NCBI GenBank assembly: GCA_964439415.1
Contig: CAYTOJ010000033.1
Coordinates: 1-16,575, forward strand
Reading direction: 5' to 3'
Origin: CAYTOJ01 sp964439415
Lineage (GTDB): Bacteria; Pseudomonadota; Alphaproteobacteria; Rickettsiales; CAZAGG01
DNA length: 16,575 bases
Part shown: one piece after another, positions 12,153 to 16,575 of the stretch
How positions within the stretch are numbered: the stretch's first letter is position 1
How the letters are laid out: each line of letters begins with the position of its first letter
The notes under the pieces: generated by a model
What the model was told of the DNA's origin: nothing
Databases searched by the model: none
The model's input: only the letters and a program-made list of their open reading frames with translations
Translations under genes and position numbers: made by a program

Positions 12153-13463
12153 ATGCAGAATCATGTTATAACTTTTGGTTGCAGGTTGAACGCCTATGAA
12201 AGCTCGATGGTCAAACAGAATATGGATGCTGCCGGGTTGGCAGGTGCAATACTGTTCAACACCTGCGCGGTAACTAAAGAGGCGGAGCGTCAGGCTCGGC
12301 AGGCCATAAGGAAAGCCAGGCGGGAGAATCCAACGGCCAGAATCATCGTAACCGGATGCTCCGCACAGATTAGCCAGAATGATTATCAGGCCATGCCGGA
12401 GGTTGATCTGGTGCTTGGCAATAATGAGAAAATGCAGTTGGAGAGTTTCCGGCAAGCTCTTGATAGTTTTGGTGATAGTGGGCACTCAAACACGTTACAG
12501 GCAAAAGCCACTGCTATCGTCAGTGATATTATGAGCGTGCGTGAGACGGCATCTCACCTGGTCAGTGGATTTGAGGATAAAGCCCGCGCTTTTGTGCAGG
12601 TGCAGAACGGCTGTGACCACCGTTGCACTTTCTGCATAATACCGTATGGGCGTGGCAACAGCCGCAGTACTGCACTCGGCGAGATAGTGGAGCAGGTAAG
12701 GGTTCTAACGGAGGCGGGATACAGAGAAGTGGTGCTCACCGGCGTTGATATAAGCGACTATGGCAAGGATCTGCCAGGCCAGCCCAGCCTTGGCAATATG
12801 GTGCGCCGTCTGCTGCGTATGGTTCCAGACTTGCCGCGTCTGCGCATTTCATCCATAGACGCGGTGGAGGTGGACGATGATTTTTATAATGTCCTCGCCA
12901 TGGAAGAGCGTTTGATGCCGCACCTTCACCTGAGCCTCCAGGCGGGTGATGACATGGTGCTGAAAAGAATGAAACGCCGCCACCTACGCCATGATATACT
13001 GGATTTTTGCGCAAAAGTAAGAAGCCTCAGGCCTGATGTGGTGTTCGGCGCTGATATTATAGCCGGATTTCCTACGGAAACGGAAGATATGTTCAAAAAT
13101 ACCCTGAATCTGGTGGATGAAGCAGGTTTGACCTATCTGCACGTATTTCCATACTCTGAGCGGCCTGGAACTCCTGCAGCACGTATGCCGCAGGTGGAAA
13201 AGTCTGTGCGTAAGGAAAGGGCGGCACGCCTGCGTACGGCGGGGGAGGGAGCCTTACAGAACTTTCTAGAAAGCAGGATTGGCAAAGTAGAAAATGTACT
13301 GATAGAGAAGACTAATATGGGCAGAACGCAGCANNNNNNNNNNNNNNNNNNNNNNNNNNNNNNNNNNNNNNNNNNNNNNNNNNNNNNNNNNNNNNNNNNN
13401 NNNNNNNNNNNNNNNNNNNNNNNNNNNNNNNNNACAGGGATGCTTTGCAATGGGTTTGGGTAA
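12153..13463 (+). CDS. mtaB: tRNA t6A37 methylthiotransferase MtaB (3' end lost in gap)
   Basis: MtaB adds the methylthio group to t6A at position 37 of tRNAs reading ANN codons. The start taken is the ATG at 12153 (MQNHVITFGC), the usual start of the family; a start at 12132 would add seven odd residues. Three cysteines of the second cluster are C10, C38 and C69, and the radical-SAM CDHRCTFC motif gives C154, C158 and C161. Further blocks include SSIDAVEVDDDF, HLHLSLQAGDDMVLKRMKRRH and DIIAGFPTETEDMF. After residue about 393 the sequence enters a 100-base N gap, so the TRAM domain and true C-terminus are not visible. The end given is one of two possible frames after the gap (13463 or 13489). 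ftsY follows closely. Confidence 0.93.
   Translation: MQNHVITFGCRLNAYESSMVKQNMDAAGLAGAILFNTCAVTKEAERQARQAIRKARRENPTARIIVTGCSAQISQNDYQAMPEVDLVLGNNEKMQLESFRQALDSFGDSGHSNTLQAKATAIVSDIMSVRETASHLVSGFEDKARAFVQVQNGCDHRCTFCIIPYGRGNSRSTALGEIVEQVRVLTEAGYREVVLTGVDISDYGKDLPGQPSLGNMVRRLLRMVPDLPRLRISSIDAVEVDDDFYNVLAMEERLMPHLHLSLQAGDDMVLKRMKRRHLRHDILDFCAKVRSLRPDVVFGADIIAGFPTETEDMFKNTLNLVDEAGLTYLHVFPYSERPGTPAARMPQVEKSVRKERAARLRTAGEGALQNFLESRIGKVENVLIEKTNMGRTQXXXXXXXXXXXXXXXXXXXXXXXXXXXXXXXXXXTGMLCNGFG
13334..13433. other. Assembly gap (100 N)
   Basis: Exactly 100 N bases, the usual placeholder for a gap of unknown size. It removes the 3' part of mtaB and makes its reading frame and true length uncertain. 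The sequence restarts about 41 bases before ftsY. The cause of the gap cannot be seen; a nearby repeat is possible. Confidence 0.99.
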
Positions 13464-13474
13464 ATATTTAAGAG

Positions 13475-14425
13475 ATGTTGACGCTTAAGAAAGAAGATAA
13501 TCAGAACTGGCTGACAAAGCTTAAGTCAGGCCTGAGTAAGTCCTCAAACAGACTAAGCGAGGGAATAGGTAAGATATTCTCATCTCACCGTCTGGATGAA
13601 GAAATTTTAGAGGAGCTGGAGGATTTATTAATCACCAGTGACCTAGGTGTAGGTGCGTCTAAGGAAATCATAACGCGCTTTAACAAGGAAAAATTCGGCG
13701 ATAACGTAACCGCCAGGGAAATAAAGGTGCGCCTGGCTGAACAGATTGAGGAAATCATCAAACCTCATGTGCAGCCTGTGGAAATCCCGAGTCATATGAA
13801 GGACTCCGACAAACCGTTCGTAATTATGGTTGTTGGCGTTAACGGCAACGGGAAGACCACTACAGTCGGCAAAATGGCGCGCCTGCTGCAGGACGATGGC
13901 TGGAAAGTCATGATTGCGGCTTGTGATACTTTCCGCGCAGCAGCAATAGACCAGCTTAAAGTATGGGCAGACCGCGTGCCTTGTGAATTCTTCGCCGAGA
14001 AGGAAGGCTCAGACCCGGCAAGCGTTGCCTATAAAGCCCTGGAAGCGGCGCGCAAAAATGGCAGCGATATTCTGATAATGGATACGGCAGGCAGGTTGCA
14101 GAATAAAACTGACTTAATGCAGGAACTGCAAAAAATAACCAAAGTGCTGAAAAAACTTAATCCTGATGCCCCGCACTCCAACATACTGGTGCTGGATGCT
14201 ATAACCGGGCAGAATGCGCACTCGCAGATAGAAACTTTCAAGGAAATGGTTGGAATCACCGGGCTGGTAGTAACCAAACTGGATGGCACTGCAAAAGGCG
14301 GCGTGGTGGTGGCGCTGGCTGACCGCTTTAAAATCCCCTGCCATGCCATTGGCGTGGGTGAGCAGATAGAGGATTTAAGGGAATTTGATGCGGGGGATTT
14401 CGCCCGCGCATTGGTGGGGTTATAA
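13475..14425 (+). CDS. ftsY: Signal recognition particle receptor FtsY
   Basis: FtsY is the membrane receptor for SRP and delivers ribosomes to SecYEG. The 316 residues form the N and G domains without the long acidic A domain, as in many alphaproteobacteria. Features are a lipid-binding-type helix at the N-terminus (about 10-35), the G1 loop GVNGNGKTTT (121-130), DTFRAAA (151-157), DTAGR (203-207) and TKLDG (267-271), ending with GVGEQIEDLREFDAGDFARALVG. The gene follows mtaB, its usual alphaproteobacterial neighbour. The ATG at 13475 follows AAGAG closely. Its stop is 7 bases before the second PE repeat. Confidence 0.98.
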   Translation: MLTLKKEDNQNWLTKLKSGLSKSSNRLSEGIGKIFSSHRLDEEILEELEDLLITSDLGVGASKEIITRFNKEKFGDNVTAREIKVRLAEQIEEIIKPHVQPVEIPSHMKDSDKPFVIMVVGVNGNGKTTTVGKMARLLQDDGWKVMIAACDTFRAAAIDQLKVWADRVPCEFFAEKEGSDPASVAYKALEAARKNGSDILIMDTAGRLQNKTDLMQELQKITKVLKKLNPDAPHSNILVLDAITGQNAHSQIETFKEMVGITGLVVTKLDGTAKGGVVVALADRFKIPCHAIGVGEQIEDLREFDAGDFARALVGL

Positions 14426-14432
14426 TTTATGA

Positions 14433-14571
14433 ATATACTGCTCGCGTTTCAAGTGTGTGTTTTCTTCAAGTTACTTTGCGAGCAGTATATACGCGCATGG
14501 GGCTGGATTGGCGGCCATGCGCAAAATATAAAAGATATACTTATCGCACTCTTGAAGTGCGATAGGTATAT
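14433..14571 (+). repeat. PE composite palindromic element, copy C (three hairpins)
   Basis: Hairpin 1: ATATACTGCTCGC (14433-14445) with GCGAGCAGTATAT (14478-14490). Hairpin 2: GCGCATGG (14493-14500) with CCATGCGC (14515-14522). Hairpin 3: ATATACTTATCGCACT (14535-14550) with AGTGCGATAGGTATAT (14556-14571), one G-T pair, loop CTTGA. The stems are the same as copy B, the hairpin 1 loop is largely different, and the hairpin 2 loop and the 2-3 spacer are nearly identical. The copy fills the gap between ftsY and lptE and ends four bases before the lptE ATG. One frame through the whole copy is open from an ATG at 14429 into lptE. Confidence 0.95.
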
Positions 14572-14575
14572 CCCA

Positions 14576-15058
14576 ATGAAGCTACTAACTGTACTGCTTG
14601 TCTGTGTTATTGCTTCCGGCTGTTCGTTCCGTCCGATGTATGGGCAAGGCGGTCAGGCGGAACTGCACGGCGAATTATCAGGAATTAAAGTTCAGCATGT
14701 TCCCGGCAAGGAAGGTCAGAGATTTGGTGAACTGGTGGAAAACCGCCTGGGAAGTACGGGGGATGGCAGGTATGAATTATTACTCAGCGTCAAGCGCACG
14801 GAAATTCCGGTAATACTGGATCGTAACCGTGGCATCTCGCGCTACAATATGGTGGTTGAATCTACTTTCAAGCTTGTCAATGCCGCTGACAAAGCGGTTA
14901 TCACCAGTGGCAGGAGCAGTGTTATATCCGGCTACAATGTTGCGGATTCCCTCTATTCAACCATGATAGCTGGGGAAAACGCCAGCAAACAGGCTTTTGA
15001 GGGCGTGGCGGATGATATAGTAAGAAAGCTGCAGATTCATTTCTCTAGCCAGAAATAA
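14576..15058 (+). CDS. lptE: LPS-assembly lipoprotein LptE
   Basis: LptE is the outer-membrane lipoprotein that plugs the LptD barrel and delivers LPS to the surface. The 160-residue protein starts with a lipoprotein signal (MKLLTVLLVCVIASGC), with C16 the lipid-bearing Cys. After it come SFRPMYG, a common LptE start, and a domain of beta strands and a helix (EVLV-type repeats, ENRLGS, RGISRYNMVVESTFKLV). The start is the ATG at 14576; the longer frame from 14429 would run through the PE repeat and put 49 residues ahead of the signal peptide, which is not sensible. The stop TAA shares its A with the holA start, so the two are coupled. This means the cell very likely makes LPS. Confidence 0.85.
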   Translation: MKLLTVLLVCVIASGCSFRPMYGQGGQAELHGELSGIKVQHVPGKEGQRFGELVENRLGSTGDGRYELLLSVKRTEIPVILDRNRGISRYNMVVESTFKLVNAADKAVITSGRSSVISGYNVADSLYSTMIAGENASKQAFEGVADDIVRKLQIHFSSQK

Positions 15059-16068
15059 TGAAAATAGCTGCCGCAAAAGTACAAAGTTTTCTGGAGCGGC
15101 CTGACGGCAAAATCTACGCCGCACTTATCTATGGACCAAATGCCGGACTGGTGGAGTGGAGCGCCGAAAAACTGACAGCCACCCTGAAGGCCGGGGCTTT
15201 CAAAAACGCTGATGAAATAAACATCAGCATGGATGACTTAAAAGAAAATCCCGCCCGGCTGGAGGAGAATCTAAGCAACCTGTCACTGTTTGTAACATCC
15301 AAAATTATAACAGTGAAAAATGCCGCTGATGCATTAACAAAACAGCTTGATAAGGATGTTCTGAAACGTCTGGATTCTTCCACTTACCTGATTGTCACAG
15401 CGGATAATCTGACCCCGAAATCATCTTTGAGAAAACTGTTTGAAGCTGGCGATATAACCGCAAGCATTGCCTGTTATGATGAAACTGACGCGCAGCTTAA
15501 AGCCTTCGCGGGGGATTACCTGAAACGGGCAGGATTTACCGCCGACCAGGAAGCACTGCGGGCGCTGACGGAAAGCGGCAGCCTTGACCGCGCAGTACTG
15601 GCTCAGGAGCTGGATAAACTGATGCTCTACGCATATCCCGCCACCCGCATAAAAGCTGATGATGTTCTGGATGTATCAACAGGCAGCGGGGAATTTGCCT
15701 TTGATGAGTTCAACGCCGCAGTAATAGCCGGAAATATTCCGGCGATGCTGGATAATATAGCGCAGGGCGGTTATGCTGATTATCAATCCATCACCCTCAT
15801 AAAGGGGGCGGTATGGCATTTAAACCGCTTGATCCAGGTGAAGGTGGAAATGGAATCAGGCTCCGGTTTTGAAGAAGCCATTGCAGTGCTGAAGCCGCCG
15901 CTGTTTTTTAAATCAGTACAGGATTTCAGGAAACAGGTTGATAAACGCCCGCTCCCCGCTTTGTTCGCCATGCTGCGCAAGCTGCTGGAGGCGGAAATCC
16001 GTCTGAAAAAATCCCTGCAACCGCAGAATATTGACATCACTTTTGCTGACCTGGTTATCCGCGCTTGA
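15058..16068 (+). CDS. holA: DNA polymerase III delta subunit
   Basis: HolA loads the sliding clamp by opening it within the clamp-loader complex. The 336-residue length is normal. The start (MKIAAAKVQSFLERPDGKIYAALIYGPNAGLVEWSAEKL) matches the alphaproteobacterial form, in which the P-loop-like GPNAGL is degenerate as expected for delta, which does not bind ATP. Domain 3 includes LDRAVLAQELDKLMLYA and the end ALFAMLRKLLEAEIRLKKSLQPQNIDITFADLVIRA. The ATG overlaps the lptE stop (TAATG), and the lptE-holA order is common in this class. A MITE-like hairpin starts 6 bases after its stop and might serve as its terminator. Confidence 0.93.
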   Translation: MKIAAAKVQSFLERPDGKIYAALIYGPNAGLVEWSAEKLTATLKAGAFKNADEINISMDDLKENPARLEENLSNLSLFVTSKIITVKNAADALTKQLDKDVLKRLDSSTYLIVTADNLTPKSSLRKLFEAGDITASIACYDETDAQLKAFAGDYLKRAGFTADQEALRALTESGSLDRAVLAQELDKLMLYAYPATRIKADDVLDVSTGSGEFAFDEFNAAVIAGNIPAMLDNIAQGGYADYQSITLIKGAVWHLNRLIQVKVEMESGSGFEEAIAVLKPPLFFKSVQDFRKQVDKRPLPALFAMLRKLLEAEIRLKKSLQPQNIDITFADLVIRA

Positions 16069-16074
16069 AGTAAA

Positions 16075-16328
16075 GTAACTCCCCAGGTCTGCTGGTTTTA
16101 ATGTTCATTGCTTGTCTCCCCAACCGTTGACGGGGGGGGATTAAGGGGGGAAATGTGTTGGTACTACTGAAGGAACAACGTTTCCCCCCTGAAATGCAAC
16201 GCATTTCTCACCCCCCGCACCTGGCTGCGCCGTCGGCTCTGGCAATTAGTTCCCAAACTGCCCAATGCTTCGCCAAGGCGAGGGCGGTGTGGGAAGCCGA
16301 GAGTTCGTGCCGATACCTGAGGAGTTAC
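16075..16328. mobile_element. MITE-like element, copy 2 (254 bp), no target duplication
   Basis: The ends GTAACTCCCCAGGT (16075-16088) and ACCTGAGGAGTTAC (16315-16328) are inverted repeats with 13 of 14 matches. It shares the left interior with copy 1 (CATTGCTTGTCTCCCCAACCG, G-runs at 16132-16139 and 16145-16150) and the right interior (GGGAAGCCGAGAG near 16291-16303). An extra stretch of about 78 bases in the middle right accounts for the length difference. The flanking eight bases (GAAGTAAA before, AAATTAAG after) do not match, so the duplication is lost or the copy came by another route. No transposase is encoded; the frame at 16155-16457 is not credible. Confidence 0.82.
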
Positions 16329-16360
16329 AAATTAAGTTGCTGTAATTCTTCATTCTTCCA

Positions 16361-16575
16361 TTATATAAGTAAAGTTTGCTTCTGTGATCCAGATTTACTG
16401 GCTTCAGCGGCCAACTGTTCAGTATCCTGCAATGGTGTTATTCCTGCGTTTTTGTAAATATCGGCATATGCGGAATCTGTAAGTGTGGAGCCTGCTTGCA
16501 GGGCGGTGTATTTATCCTCCCGCGCCTGGTCTGCGGCTCTCTCTTTTATAATAGACTGATGTATTTCTTCCCTGG
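16361..16575 (-). CDS. C-terminal end of unrecognised protein (partial)
   Basis: On the minus strand a frame stays open from the window edge through 70 codons to TAA at 16361-16363, with no start codon inside the window. The other two minus frames close early, and the sequence has the ordinary codon look of the neighbouring genes. It is polar and helical, rich in Ala, Glu and Gln (REEIHQSIIKERAADQARED; then DSAYADIYKNAGITPLQD; then a Ser/Lys/Gln-rich end). I do not recognise it. It converges on holA and the MITE lies between their stops. Confidence 0.55.
   Translation of the reverse strand, partial: REEIHQSIIKERAADQAREDKYTALQAGSTLTDSAYADIYKNAGITPLQDTEQLAAEASKSGSQKQTLLI

Noticed and set aside
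16155..16457. Plus-strand frame of 100 codons after holA
   Set aside because: Its first half is MITE interior and its second half lies antisense to a better open frame on the minus strand.

Overview
The window looks like a chromosomal piece of an alphaproteobacterium of moderate GC content, probably a draft or metagenome scaffold because it carries a 100-base N gap. The assignment rests on an AddB of the alphaproteobacterial type, a small phasin, the mtaB-ftsY pair, an lptE-holA pair with overlapping stop and start, and the RecA and FtsY sequences. The order or genus cannot be fixed from the sequence alone.

Layout. 1-1108 (minus): a membrane-anchored cytochrome c followed by an NfeD-like membrane protein, ending in a hairpin. 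1268-1591 (plus): an apparent glycosyltransferase N-terminal fragment whose stop overlaps the stop of a convergent class II aldolase-fold gene (probable mtnB, 1588-2238). 2308-3408: ychF, then tRNA-Trp on the minus strand. 3711-4591: two coupled genes of unknown function. 4560-5043: a repeat-rich block with no credible gene. 5044-7872 (minus): addB, divergent from recA (7947-9011), which is followed by a DedA-family gene. 9636-9775: a three-hairpin palindromic element that exactly fills the gap to a degenerate methyltransferase-like gene, then a DUF2780-like gene and a class III Fic gene. 11535-12114: phasin with its own promoter and terminator. 12153-13463: mtaB (3' end lost in the N gap), ftsY, a second copy of the three-hairpin element, lptE and holA. 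16075-16328: a MITE-like element. 16361-16575 (minus): the C-terminal end of an unknown gene.

Most genes are core housekeeping: recombination (addB, recA), envelope assembly (lptE), protein targeting (ftsY), tRNA modification (mtaB), replication (holA) and carbon storage (phasin). Operon-like pairs are cytochrome c-nfeD, recA-dedA, the 3711/4112 pair, the 10475/10909 pair, mtaB-ftsY and lptE-holA.

The most interesting content is the repeats. One family (called PE here) is an approximately 140 bp array of three perfect or near-perfect hairpins, filling gaps between a stop codon and the next start. A third, inverted and partial copy forms the translated C-terminus of the unknown protein at 4112-4591. 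That copy has been split by a MITE with GTAACT-type inverted ends and a perfect 8 bp target duplication (GGTATATC), which gives an insertion history. A second, longer MITE copy lies just after holA.
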